Under the pieces are notes generated by a model that was not told the origin of the DNA, made no database searches, and saw nothing but the letters and a program-made list of their open reading frames with translations. The translations under genes and the position numbers were made by a program. Below, one piece after another: positions 1 to 5,831 of a stretch of DNA of 11,411 nt. Positions within the stretch are counted from its first letter, which is position 1; each line of letters begins with the position of its first letter. The stretch is taken from the NCBI GenBank assembly GCA_002411615.1, contig DHOF01000086.1, forward strand, positions 1 to 11,411. The letters are read 5' to 3'. The DNA is from Ruminococcaceae bacterium UBA5397 (GTDB taxonomy: Bacteria > Bacillota > Clostridia > Oscillospirales > Acutalibacteraceae).

Positions 1-237
1 AATTTCAAAAATGCCCCAGATAAAGACGGGCAAATTAAGTAACATCGTCATAGCACCGATTGGCGAGCCAAATATATAATTAAGCATCGTAGAAACACCA
101 GTCAGTCCACCGGGAGCAATCTGATTTGGTGCTGTAAAGACACGCACGCTGATTGAATAAATAATACCACTCAAGATAAAAAAGATCATATTTTTCGAAG
201 TATTCAGCAATTTCTCAGTATGTTTCGAACGGCTCAT
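1..237 (-). CDS. YitT family membrane protein (N-terminal fragment)
   Basis: The first 79 codons of a gene whose 3' end lies beyond the left edge. After a short polar N-terminus comes a hydrophobic helix (about residues 16-32). It is followed by the stretch PNQIAPGGLTGVSTML and a second hydrophobic segment with GAMTMLLNLPVFIWG. This PN-x-IAPGG-x-TG pattern after the first helix is typical of YitT/DUF161 integral membrane proteins, which have several membrane helices and often a DUF2179 domain; their transport substrate is generally unknown. The ATG at 237 is preceded by a very strong AAAGGAGGAG site. The gene lies 61 bp downstream of the LysR gene on the same strand with no convincing terminator between them, so it may be its co-transcribed partner or target. 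Family assignment is from the fragment only. Confidence 0.8.
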   Translation of the reverse strand, partial: MSRSKHTEKLLNTSKNMIFFILSGIIYSISVRVFTAPNQIAPGGLTGVSTMLNYIFGSPIGAMTMLLNLPVFIWGIFEI

Positions 238-298
238 TCTAATCTCCTCCTTTGAAAAAAGTCTCTTTACAAGGATTTCCCTGCTTTTCTAAAAAATC

Positions 299-1195
299 CT
301 ATGGCTTTTTATTTTTATTGTTCAAGGCTGTTTGAAAAAAAGATTCATAGCACCCGACAAAAGTATTATCTTTTCCCCAAAGAAATATAAAATCATGTGC
401 AATAGAAAAATCTTTAATCGGAATCTTTCTTAGGGTTCCCCTTTGCAGTTCTTCTTTAACCGCACGCTCAAATAAAAAGGTAATCCCACAGCCTCGTTCT
501 GTTAGACGTTTTAAAGCATCTAAATTATTAACTTCCATTTGGAAATGAAAATCTGATATCTGAAGGTTTCGGCGCTGCAAACATCTGTCTAAAAGTCTTC
601 GGCTGCCAGAATTCTGCTCTCTCAATAAAAGACGTTCTTCCAAAAGATCTTCCAAATAGCAAGAAGAACTATGCAAAGAATAATCGGCTGCACAAACTCC
701 GATAAAAGGCTCTCTGCTGTAAACTCTCGTTTCGTATTCATTCTGGGGGACGAACCCTTCCACAACAGCAAAATTAATTTCCCGCGCGTCGAGCTTTTTT
801 AATAATTCCTGTGTATCCGCTATAACCAGTCGAATTTGCATAGATGGGTTATCCTGCAAAAAATCCGCAATAATATCGGGGATTAGATAGACCCCAATCG
901 TCAAAGTCGCCCCAATCACGATATGCTCTTCCTTCTTTGCCATTCGCTGAAGAGTCATACGCAACATAGAATCATGATGTTTCATGGTCAATGCAACAGA
1001 ACGAACCGCTTGTCCGGCAGGCGTTAAAGTCCATTTTTTGTCTTTTAAATCAAACAATTTCATTCCATATTCTTGTTCCAGAGTATGAATGTGATAGGAA
1101 ACTGCCGGCTGGGTAATATTCAATTCCTGTGCTGCTTTTGTGTAATTCATAAATTCGCAGACTGTTAAAAAAGTCTCTATTCGAATATCCAGCAT
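299..1195 (-). CDS. LysR family transcriptional regulator
   Basis: A 298-residue protein of normal length for a LysR-type regulator. Residues 1-60 form the N-terminal winged helix-turn-helix, with the hallmark TKAAQELNITQPAVSYHI and LEQEYGMKLF. About residues 90-290 form the two-lobed effector-binding domain (for example VIGATLTIGVYLIPDIIADF and the NLDALKRLTERGCGITF stretch). Such proteins bind DNA as tetramers and respond to a small effector, which cannot be told from sequence. The ATG at 1195 has an AGGAGGTG site 7 bases upstream. A perfect dyad with a T-N11-A core lies at 1213-1229, just ahead of the start, suggesting self-regulation. The next gene on the same strand is the YitT-type membrane protein, a plausible but untested target. 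No defect is visible. Confidence 0.93.
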   Translation of the reverse strand: MLDIRIETFLTVCEFMNYTKAAQELNITQPAVSYHIHTLEQEYGMKLFDLKDKKWTLTPAGQAVRSVALTMKHHDSMLRMTLQRMAKKEEHIVIGATLTIGVYLIPDIIADFLQDNPSMQIRLVIADTQELLKKLDAREINFAVVEGFVPQNEYETRVYSREPFIGVCAADYSLHSSSCYLEDLLEERLLLREQNSGSRRLLDRCLQRRNLQISDFHFQMEVNNLDALKRLTERGCGITFLFERAVKEELQRGTLRKIPIKDFSIAHDFIFLWGKDNTFVGCYESFFQTALNNKNKKP

Positions 1196-1212
1196 TGTGG
1201 CACCTCCTATTA

Positions 1213-1229
1213 TATAAACTGTGTTTATA
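1213..1229. promoter_or_regulatory. Putative LysR-box operator
   Basis: TATAAACTGTGTTTATA is a perfect inverted repeat with 7-bp arms and a 3-bp centre. It contains the T-N11-A core with dyad symmetry that LysR-type regulators usually bind. It lies between the likely lysR start of transcription (near 1241) and the ribosome binding site, where a bound regulator would block its own gene. The dyad is seen directly; the binding partner is inferred from position. Confidence 0.5.
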
Positions 1230-1247
1230 GCCCCATAAATATTTATT

Positions 1248-1276
1248 ATTTTATTTTCTCTAAAAAAAGTGATAAA
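1248..1276 (-). promoter_or_regulatory. Possible lysR promoter
   Basis: Read on the minus strand, TTTATC (1276-1271), a 17-bp spacer and TAAAAT (1253-1248) give a fair -10 and a weak -35. Transcription would start near 1241, about 45 bases before the lysR ATG. The surrounding DNA is very AT-rich, so chance matches are likely. Confidence 0.35.
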
Positions 1277-1310
1277 CTAAGTTGAATCGTCTATAACATC
1301 TCATAATGAG

Positions 1311-1353
1311 AAAAAACCGCATAGAAGCCACCTAAGCGACCTTCCATGCGGTT
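1311..1353 (-). terminator. Rho-independent terminator of the tRNA-Thr gene
   Basis: On the minus strand, arms at 1353-1341 and 1327-1315 form a 13-bp stem with a single G-U pair and a 13-base loop. The stem is GC-rich at its base and runs into six T residues ending at 1311. It begins 8 bases after the tRNA CCA end, so it ends the tRNA transcript and insulates lysR. Confidence 0.85.
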
Positions 1354-1360
1354 CCAAGTT

Positions 1361-1436
1361 TGGAGCTACTGATCGGACTCGAACCGATGACCTGCTGATT
1401 ACGAATCAGCTACTCTACCAACTGAGCCACAGTAGC
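1361..1436 (-). tRNA. tRNA-Thr (anticodon CGT)
   Basis: A full 76-base cloverleaf on the minus strand. The acceptor stem is GCTACTG/CAGTAGC, with T as discriminator and an encoded CCA end. The D arm is GCTC/GAGT with loop AGTTGGTA. The anticodon stem is GCTGA/TCAGC around loop TTCGTAA, giving anticodon CGT, which reads the threonine codon ACG. The variable loop is AGGTC, and the T arm is ATCGG/CCGAT with loop TTCGAGT. It stands alone as a single-gene unit with its own promoter (1454-1482) and terminator (1311-1353). Confidence 0.97.
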
Positions 1437-1453
1437 ATGCATAAGACTAAATT

Positions 1454-1482
1454 AGTATAGCGGAATTTTCGCCCTTCGTCAA
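1454..1482 (-). promoter_or_regulatory. Promoter of tRNA-Thr
   Basis: On the minus strand TTGACG (1482-1477), a 17-bp spacer and TATACT (1459-1454) form a near-consensus housekeeping promoter. Predicted transcription starts near 1447, leaving a leader of about 10 bases before the tRNA. Confidence 0.8.
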
Positions 1483-1543
1483 GTCCCTTCCTATCAGAAA
1501 AGATTCGTCTGGCTGAATTCCTTCTAAAGAAAGGGGAATTATA

Positions 1544-1954
1544 TTGCCCACCAATCACTATCTCAATCATTTTTCTTTGACTCTGCGCCAGCTTCGCCGC
1601 GAAAACGGATTTACACAGGAACAAATGGCACGCGTCTTAGAAATAGATCGAAGCACTTATACTTATTATGAAACCGGAAAAACTTCGCCCAGCATTCATA
1701 TGCTTCATCAGATTTCGCAAATTTTAAATGTCCCGCTGTCAGTATTTTTGGACTCTGAGTCCATTCCTTCACAGGTCGCAGATTCTGGCAGCCAGAACCC
1801 ATTTGCAAAAGAAGATATTAAAAAAATAACAGAACTTTCTCCTGAAGAGAAAGAACTGATTGCACTGTATCGGATTTCTTCTGCAAAGCAGCAAAAAGAA
1901 ATTCTAAAGGTCGCACAATCCTCATCGAATTTCTCTTCAAAAAAGGAAAGTTAA
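1544..1954 (+). CDS. XRE family helix-turn-helix transcriptional regulator
   Basis: A 136-residue protein. Residues about 10-70 form a classic Cro/C1-type DNA-binding domain: LRQLRRENGFTQEQMARVLE, then RSTYTYYETGKTSPSIHML and a final helix before VPLSVFLD. The C-terminal half has a charged linker and then LSPEEKELIALYR, a short helical tail common in Firmicute XRE regulators. The start is TTG at 1544, 7 bases after AAAGGGG at 1530-1536; the next in-frame ATG (1625) would cut into the DNA-binding domain, so TTG is favoured. Its promoter is not obvious in the 107-bp gap shared with the divergent tRNA gene. It is followed after 70 bp by the DUF4364 gene on the same strand. Target genes are unknown. 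Confidence 0.88.
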   Translation: MPTNHYLNHFSLTLRQLRRENGFTQEQMARVLEIDRSTYTYYETGKTSPSIHMLHQISQILNVPLSVFLDSESIPSQVADSGSQNPFAKEDIKKITELSPEEKELIALYRISSAKQQKEILKVAQSSSNFSSKKES

Positions 1955-1967
1955 CTTCTTATTTTCG

Positions 1968-1997
1968 TTGCGTATTCCCTTGTCTTTGTGCTAAAAT
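1968..1997 (+). promoter_or_regulatory. Possible promoter of the DUF4364 gene
   Basis: TTGCGT (1968-1973), an 18-bp spacer and TAAAAT (1992-1997), with TG one base ahead of the -10 box giving an extended -10. It lies 27 bases before the ATG at 2025, so the gene may be transcribed separately from the XRE gene upstream. Confidence 0.5.
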
Positions 1998-2024
1998 AGA
2001 AATGAAACGGGGGGGATAAGCCCA

Positions 2025-2600
2025 ATGCCTTATGATGCCTTTACGGCCGGGATAGAACCCGGCGGACTGAGAAGTCAGGAAGAAATTCGAATTCTTTTAT
2101 GCTATTTGCTAACTTCGGTCAATTCTCCGCTTTCTCAGCAGGAAATATTAGGAAGCCTTCAAGGGGCCGGGCTTGCAAATTATTTTGAACTGAATGACGC
2201 TCTGTCCGGTTTGACTGAAAAAGGAATTCTGGTCCGTGATAAATCCGGAAATTATTCTGCAGGCTCTTCTGCAGTCGGCATTGCACGTCAGCTTGATACT
2301 GCTTTACCTACAGCAGTACGGGAAAAAGCAGTGGCCGCTGCTACAGAACTTTTAGCATTTGCCCGCAATGAACGAGAAAATAAAGTAGAAGTTCACAAGC
2401 TCGAAAAAGGTTATGAGGTTTGCTGCCATATTTCGGGCGGAACTTCGGACCTGATGAGTTTTACCCTGCTTCTTGCTGATCACCGACAAGCTGAAATGGT
2501 GAAACGCAATTTTCACCGCTCTCCGGAACGAGTCTATCGCATGCTTCTGGCACTTGTTTCCGGTGATACTGATTTAGCGGCTGATTTGCTAAAAAAATAA
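2025..2600 (+). CDS. DUF4364 family protein
   Basis: A 191-residue protein. The N-terminus DAFTAGIEPGGLRSQEEIRI followed by LLCYLL is the recognisable start of DUF4364 proteins, which are widespread in Clostridia. Residues about 18-80 look like a winged helix: a hydrophobic helix, SQQEILGSLQ, then ALSGLTEKGILVRDKSGNYS as the recognition helix and wing. The C-terminal half (about 100-190) is a mixed alpha/beta region with no motif I recognise. A DNA-binding or regulatory role is inferred from the fold, not known. The ATG at 2025 is preceded by a G-rich GGGGGGGAT site. The gene ends 4 bases before a strong terminator. It is the second gene of a small plus-strand island with an XRE regulator. 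Confidence 0.88.
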   Translation: MPYDAFTAGIEPGGLRSQEEIRILLCYLLTSVNSPLSQQEILGSLQGAGLANYFELNDALSGLTEKGILVRDKSGNYSAGSSAVGIARQLDTALPTAVREKAVAAATELLAFARNERENKVEVHKLEKGYEVCCHISGGTSDLMSFTLLLADHRQAEMVKRNFHRSPERVYRMLLALVSGDTDLAADLLKK

Positions 2601-2604
2601 ATAT

Positions 2605-2648
2605 AAAAAGGCGTCCAAAGAATTGTAATATTCTTTGGACGCCTTTTT
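2605..2648. terminator. Strong bidirectional Rho-independent terminator
   Basis: Perfect 19-bp arms (2605-2623 and 2630-2648) with a 6-base loop. The core is GGCGTCC/GGACGCC, flanked by A5 on the left and T5 on the right, so it works in both directions. It ends the DUF4364 transcript on the plus strand and can end the convergent bofA transcript on the minus strand. The 86 bases between it and the bofA stop hold nothing else convincing. Confidence 0.93.
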
Positions 2649-2734
2649 AATCCTCTCTCTTTCTATTTAGAGCGCAGACCATTCGCTTGCACATTGTACA
2701 CACTAGAAAATCGTATAAAAATTTTTCATACGGT

Positions 2735-3040
2735 TTAAATTCCAAAGATCAGTTGCAACAACAGTAAAGTAATAACACCCGGAATACTTCCAAAAGCACT
2801 TACCCCGATTACAACTGGCGAAAGCGGGAGGGTCACTCCGGTCATCATTCCGGTGAGATTCACGACCGCCAGCGCAATCATTCCCCAAATTGCATTGATA
2901 AACGCACGCAGCAATGGTTTTTTTGCATTTCCCCATTCCAGCAGAAGTGCTGCCACTAGAATGGAACCAATCAAAGTCATTAAAAAGATCAATGTCCCAT
3001 ACCCCCTCTCTTTTACATAGATATGCAGGGTATGGGACAT
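2735..3040 (-). CDS. bofA: BofA-family protein (pro-sigmaK processing inhibitor-like)
   Basis: A 101-residue hydrophobic protein. From residue 17 on it matches the BofA layout: an N-terminal membrane helix (about 17-35), a basic/polar stretch WGNAKKPLLRAF, a second helix ending VVNLTG, then TLPLS and SIPGVITLLLL near the C-terminus. In Bacillus subtilis BofA holds the SpoIVFB protease inactive in the forespore outer membrane, delaying sigmaK activation. The Asn of VVNL is kept, but the B. subtilis PINAVT segment is PLSPVV here. ATG at 3040 has only a weak AAGAAAG site. An in-frame TTG at 2992, behind GAGAGGGGG, would give 85 residues, closer to the usual 85-90, so the true start is uncertain. 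It lies 25 bp downstream of rnr and is probably co-transcribed with it. Confidence 0.82.
   Translation of the reverse strand: MSHTLHIYVKERGYGTLIFLMTLIGSILVAALLLEWGNAKKPLLRAFINAIWGMIALAVVNLTGMMTGVTLPLSPVVIGVSAFGSIPGVITLLLLQLIFGI
2992..3040. repeat. Perfect 13-bp inverted repeat at the 5' end of bofA
   Basis: Arms ATGTCCCATACCC (2992-3004) and GGGTATGGGACAT (3028-3040) are exact reverse complements around a 23-base spacer. On the minus strand the 5' arm begins at the ATG at 3040. The 3' arm overlaps the G-rich ribosome-binding stretch and ends on the first base of the alternative TTG start (2992). In RNA it would fold into a hairpin able to hide that binding site; as DNA it could be an operator. 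No T-run follows on the minus strand, so it is not a terminator for rnr. Confidence 0.75.
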
Positions 3041-3065
3041 ACTTTCTTATTTTTTTAAAAAGAAA

Positions 3066-5180
3066 TCAAGCCGGAACAAAATCAACTCTTCCACTCGAAA
3101 TATCTGCCGCAACAGCTTTTACACGAATCGGATCTCCAATAGACAGCTTTTCGCGGGTTGTCACATCCACTTGAGAAACCATTCCATCAAATTCAAAATG
3201 TTTTCCCTCAAAACTGATACTGGGGACAAAACCTTCTACCGTATTGGGCAATTCCACAAAGATTCCCCTCATTGTGCAGCCGCTGATAATTCCATCAAAC
3301 TCTTCTCCGAGATGCTGCCTCATGTATTCTGCAGCATAGCAGTCATCCGCATCACGTTCGCTGGTCATCGCTTTAATTTCCATTCTGCTCGACTGTTTAG
3401 CAGAAGCAGCCGCAAAATCGCTATATTTCTTTACAATCGTATCATGGTCTTCTCCACCCAAAAAAGCCGTTAAAATGCGATGGATCGAGGTATCCGGATA
3501 GCGGCGGATCGGTGAAGTAAAGTGGCAGTAATCTGCTAAAGCCAAGCCGAAATGTCCCACTGGAGAGACATCATATCTTGCTTTTGCCATTGTACGCAGC
3601 AGCTGATGGGAAACAATCTTTTCAGCCGGCGTCCCTTTGGCCTGTTCCATAATTGCTGCAAAATCCTTCGTCGTCACATCACCTGTGTGCTTGAGGCTCT
3701 TTGCAGAAAGGCCTAAAGCCCCTACCAATTCTGCCAAAGTATCAATTCGATCAGGGTCCGGCTGTTCGTGCACACGATAGACAAACGGAAGCTTCTTTGC
3801 TTTTGCCAGCTTTGCTGCTGCCTGATTTGCAGCAATCATAAGCTGCTCAATCATTCGCTCAGAAGTACCGCTGTGACGGGGCATTACATCAATACAAACA
3901 CCATTTTCATCTAACACGAATTCAGATTCACTGGTATCCAAGTCAAAGTTGCCTGCACGCTTTGCACGCTCCCGCAAAATATCCGCAAGTTCGCGACAAC
4001 AATTCAGGCTTTCTCTGACCGGCGCATACTTTTCTTTTAATGCTTCATCGGCGGTTCCATCAAAAAGGGCATTGACTTCTGTATAAACGCCACGCACCTT
4101 GCTGTCGATCACCGATTTGTGAAATTCATAATGAACGATTTCCCCTTCGGGATTGATATCCATAACCGCCGAAAAAGTCAGCTTATCGGTTCCCGCATTC
4201 AGCGAGCAGACTCCGTTGCTGATTTCTTCCGGCAGCATTGGAACCACTCGATCAGGCAGATAAACGCTGGTAGCACGCAACGCCGCCTCTTTATCCAGAG
4301 CAGTGCCTTCGCGTACATAGTGAGAAACGTCTGCAATATGCACGCCCAAGCGATAGCCTTCCGGAATTTTTACGCAGGAAACAGCATCGTCCAAATCTTT
4401 TGCACTCGCACTGTCAATCGTACAGATCGGCCAGTCACGAAAATCAGAACGCCCAGAAAGCTCTTCCGGCGTGATTTTTCGATTTTTCATGGTCAATGCT
4501 TCCCTTTTCACTTCTTCCGGGAAAGGAATACGGACAGAATTCTGATCTAAAATTGAATCCGCACAAATTTTTGCGCAGTCCGCACGACCATATACCTTTG
4601 TGACCTTTGCTATAAAGCGGGAAGAATGCGGCAGACGGCGAATAACAGTCTGCACTTTATCCCCGATTTTCGCGCCACAGTGAAAAAAGTCCTCAATGGG
4701 AACATGAAAGCGAATCGCTGCATCAGGATTCAGTTCTGCAGAGATTTCTCCCTGCACAATAGAACCATTCACAACGGGCTCCGCCTTCTCCGTAATCTTC
4801 ATCACTTCGCAGCTAGGTCCTTTTATGGACTGCTTGATGTTTCCAAGTTCTACATGGTCGCCTAAAAACGCGTCATGCAGATCTTCTGCACGCAAAAACA
4901 TATCGTCTCCGCCATCGTCCGGACGCGCAAAAGCAAAGCCTCTCGAAAGCGAGACAATCGTCGCGGGAATGTTCTGCTGCTCCTCTTGATGGCGAAGCGA
5001 CAAAATATGGTTTCGATTTACGCTGACCAAATCGTCATGCCGAAGCTGAGTAACTGCCTGATAAAAATTCTTGCTGTATTTTTCTGAGATTCCCATCTGC
5101 CGCATCAGATCACGGGAAGCGATTCCCCCCGAAGTATCTTTCAGATACTTTAAAATTTCATTTTTAATATCATCGATCAT
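3066..5180 (-). CDS. rnr: Ribonuclease R
   Basis: A 704-residue processive 3'-to-5' exoribonuclease that degrades structured RNA in the cytoplasm. Domains in order: N-terminal winged helix (1-65); cold-shock/OB folds (about 68-210, with SLSRGFAFARPDD); RNB catalytic domain (about 245-580); S1 domain (624-703). In RNB, the four metal-binding aspartates sit at D256, D262, D264 and D265 (TIDSASAKDLDDAV), with the same spacing as in E. coli RNase R. HIADVSHYV (281-289), YLPDRVVPMLPE and SPIRRYPDTSIHR also match the family. The protein stops right after S1 and lacks the lysine-rich tail of E. coli and B. subtilis RNase R. ATG at 5180 is chosen for its GGAGGAATAAT site; an in-frame extension to 5228 has no such support. 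Downstream of secG, as in many Firmicutes. Confidence 0.95.
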   Translation of the reverse strand: MIDDIKNEILKYLKDTSGGIASRDLMRQMGISEKYSKNFYQAVTQLRHDDLVSVNRNHILSLRHQEEQQNIPATIVSLSRGFAFARPDDGGDDMFLRAEDLHDAFLGDHVELGNIKQSIKGPSCEVMKITEKAEPVVNGSIVQGEISAELNPDAAIRFHVPIEDFFHCGAKIGDKVQTVIRRLPHSSRFIAKVTKVYGRADCAKICADSILDQNSVRIPFPEEVKREALTMKNRKITPEELSGRSDFRDWPICTIDSASAKDLDDAVSCVKIPEGYRLGVHIADVSHYVREGTALDKEAALRATSVYLPDRVVPMLPEEISNGVCSLNAGTDKLTFSAVMDINPEGEIVHYEFHKSVIDSKVRGVYTEVNALFDGTADEALKEKYAPVRESLNCCRELADILRERAKRAGNFDLDTSESEFVLDENGVCIDVMPRHSGTSERMIEQLMIAANQAAAKLAKAKKLPFVYRVHEQPDPDRIDTLAELVGALGLSAKSLKHTGDVTTKDFAAIMEQAKGTPAEKIVSHQLLRTMAKARYDVSPVGHFGLALADYCHFTSPIRRYPDTSIHRILTAFLGGEDHDTIVKKYSDFAAASAKQSSRMEIKAMTSERDADDCYAAEYMRQHLGEEFDGIISGCTMRGIFVELPNTVEGFVPSISFEGKHFEFDGMVSQVDVTTREKLSIGDPIRVKAVAADISSGRVDFVPA

Positions 5181-5194
5181 ATTATTCCTCCAAG

Positions 5195-5210
5195 ACAGGA
5201 TTTTTCCTGT
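5195..5210 (-). other. Small hairpin in the rnr leader
   Basis: On the minus strand ACAGGA-AAAA-TCCTGT is a perfect 6-bp stem with a tetraloop, 3 bases upstream of the rnr GGAGG site. It may influence ribosome loading or RNA stability, but short hairpins like this can occur by chance. The leader between 5181 and 5274 shows no convincing promoter. Confidence 0.35.
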
Positions 5211-5274
5211 TTGTACGCAGCACCTCATTGCCGGATACTGCGCTTTTTATTATTCTACCCCAATTTTATACATA

Positions 5275-5305
5275 AAAAGCCCCGCTTTCCATAAGCGGGG
5301 CTTTT
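5275..5305 (-). terminator. Rho-independent terminator after secG
   Basis: A 13-bp stem, AAAAGCCCCGCTT/AAGCGGGGCTTTT with a 5-base loop, sits 8 bases beyond the secG stop. It is followed on the minus strand by a short T-run. It probably ends or attenuates secG transcripts before rnr. The A-tract on the other side would allow activity on the plus strand as well. Confidence 0.88.
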
Positions 5306-5313
5306 ATTTTCTC

Positions 5314-5565
5314 TTAACCCTTATAGAAATACATAGTTGCATTAATCGCAATTACCACGATAAAAAATCCAACCGCGATAATTTTTGTCCAGCGTGCGAG
5401 GAACACATCTACCGTTCGAGCACGATTTCTACTAAGGAATGTATCTGCACCGCCATTGATAACCCCTGTATTCTGATCATGTCCTTCCTGCAGAAGAACC
5501 ACAAAAATAATTGCAACAGAAAATATCAGCAAAACAATTCCAAAAGCGATCTCAAATCCAGTCAT
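5314..5565 (-). CDS. secG: Preprotein translocase subunit SecG
   Basis: An 83-residue protein of typical SecG length. There are two membrane helices, at about 6-25 and 61-79. The cytoplasmic loop between them carries LQEG (25-28), a Gly/Ser-rich stretch (GVINGGADTFLSRNRA) and then VFLARWTKIIAVGFF, which matches the SecG pattern QEG...GG...F...FL-x-x-T. SecG associates with SecY and SecE in the membrane and improves SecA-driven protein export. The ATG at 5565 is preceded by GGAGGATCATT. It has its own extended -10 promoter about 75 bp upstream and a strong terminator just after its stop. It precedes rnr, a common Firmicute arrangement. Confidence 0.95.
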   Translation of the reverse strand: MTGFEIAFGIVLLIFSVAIIFVVLLQEGHDQNTGVINGGADTFLSRNRARTVDVFLARWTKIIAVGFFIVVIAINATMYFYKG

Positions 5566-5637
5566 AATGATCCTCCGACTTCATATCTTCATTTTAAAAT
5601 AAAGCAATTTTAATACTGAATGAATCAGTTATAGTTT

Positions 5638-5666
5638 ATAATACCATAATATTTTTTACTTTGCAA
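5638..5666 (-). promoter_or_regulatory. secG promoter
   Basis: On the minus strand TTGCAA (5666-5661), a 17-bp spacer ending in TGG and TATTAT (5643-5638) form a good housekeeping promoter with an extended -10 TG. Transcription should begin near 5631, giving a leader of about 65 bases with no obvious riboswitch. Confidence 0.75.
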
Positions 5667-5718
5667 GTCTTTCCATCATTTTACCGATTTTCTTAAAAGT
5701 AAATGATTTTTGTATAGA

Positions 5719-5830
5719 CTGTGCTTCCGAGACAAATACTACGGATACGACCCAATTGTTTTTTCGCGTTTGCACGATAGGGCCGGAGCCGCAGAACTGT
5801 GATCCTCCACTTTTCTGCGGCTCATTTATT
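5719..5830 (+). ncRNA. Candidate small structured RNA, unclassified
   Basis: Read on the plus strand, this part of the gap between secG and the topoisomerase A gene has three related foldings. Bases 5719-5729 pair with 5784-5794 (11 positions, one mismatch, two G-U). Inside that, 5751-5759 pairs with 5774-5782 (one mismatch). The third is a terminator hairpin (5786-5823) with a U-rich tail. The outer helix and the terminator share bases 5786-5794, so they exclude each other, as in transcription-attenuating RNAs. TATAGA at 5713-5718 could be a -10, but its -35 (TTCTTA) is poor. I do not recognise the class, and both flanking genes lie on the other strand, so the element controls no obvious gene. 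Confidence 0.35.
5786..5830 (+). terminator. Plus-strand terminator hairpin between the topoisomerase A gene and secG
   Basis: GAGCCGCAGAA (5786-5796) and TTCTGCGGCTC (5813-5823) form a perfect 11-bp stem. A further GTG/CAC pairing lies inside the 16-base loop, and ATTTATT follows, then more T. The T-rich tail lies only on the plus-strand side; on the minus strand the stem is followed by CCGGCCC. It therefore fits a plus-strand transcript better than the minus-strand topoisomerase gene that ends at 5832. It may still act as a 3'-protecting hairpin for that mRNA. Confidence 0.6.
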
Positions 5831-5831
5831 T

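Noticed and set aside
238..298. Possible hairpin AGGATTT/AAATCCT between lysR and the YitT gene
   Set aside because: Only 7 AT-rich base pairs with a 15-base loop, and the T-run is offset by about 10 bases. Not convincing as a terminator.
1361..1436. tRNA-Thr as an integration (att) site
   Set aside because: No integrase, no direct repeat of the tRNA 3' end and no mobile genes nearby in the window.
2703..2734. CGTAT/ATACG dyad just after the bofA stop
   Set aside because: Five base pairs around A5T5 with a weak T-tail. The strong bidirectional hairpin at 2605-2648 explains termination better.
4119..4550. 143-codon plus-strand open frame inside rnr
   Set aside because: Antisense to the conserved RNB domain; its product is basic and low in family-like features, with no ribosome binding site. 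A shadow of rnr.
5071..5613. 180-codon plus-strand open frame across the rnr start, the intergenic gap and secG
   Set aside because: It reads antisense through two secure genes and a terminator, and the predicted peptide resembles no family.
5675..5711. AT-rich hairpin ATCATTTTAC/GTAAATGAT followed by T5 on the plus strand, upstream of the candidate RNA
   Set aside because: Very AT-rich with one bulged base, no plus-strand transcript to end here, and it overlaps the putative -35/-10 region. Probably a composition effect.
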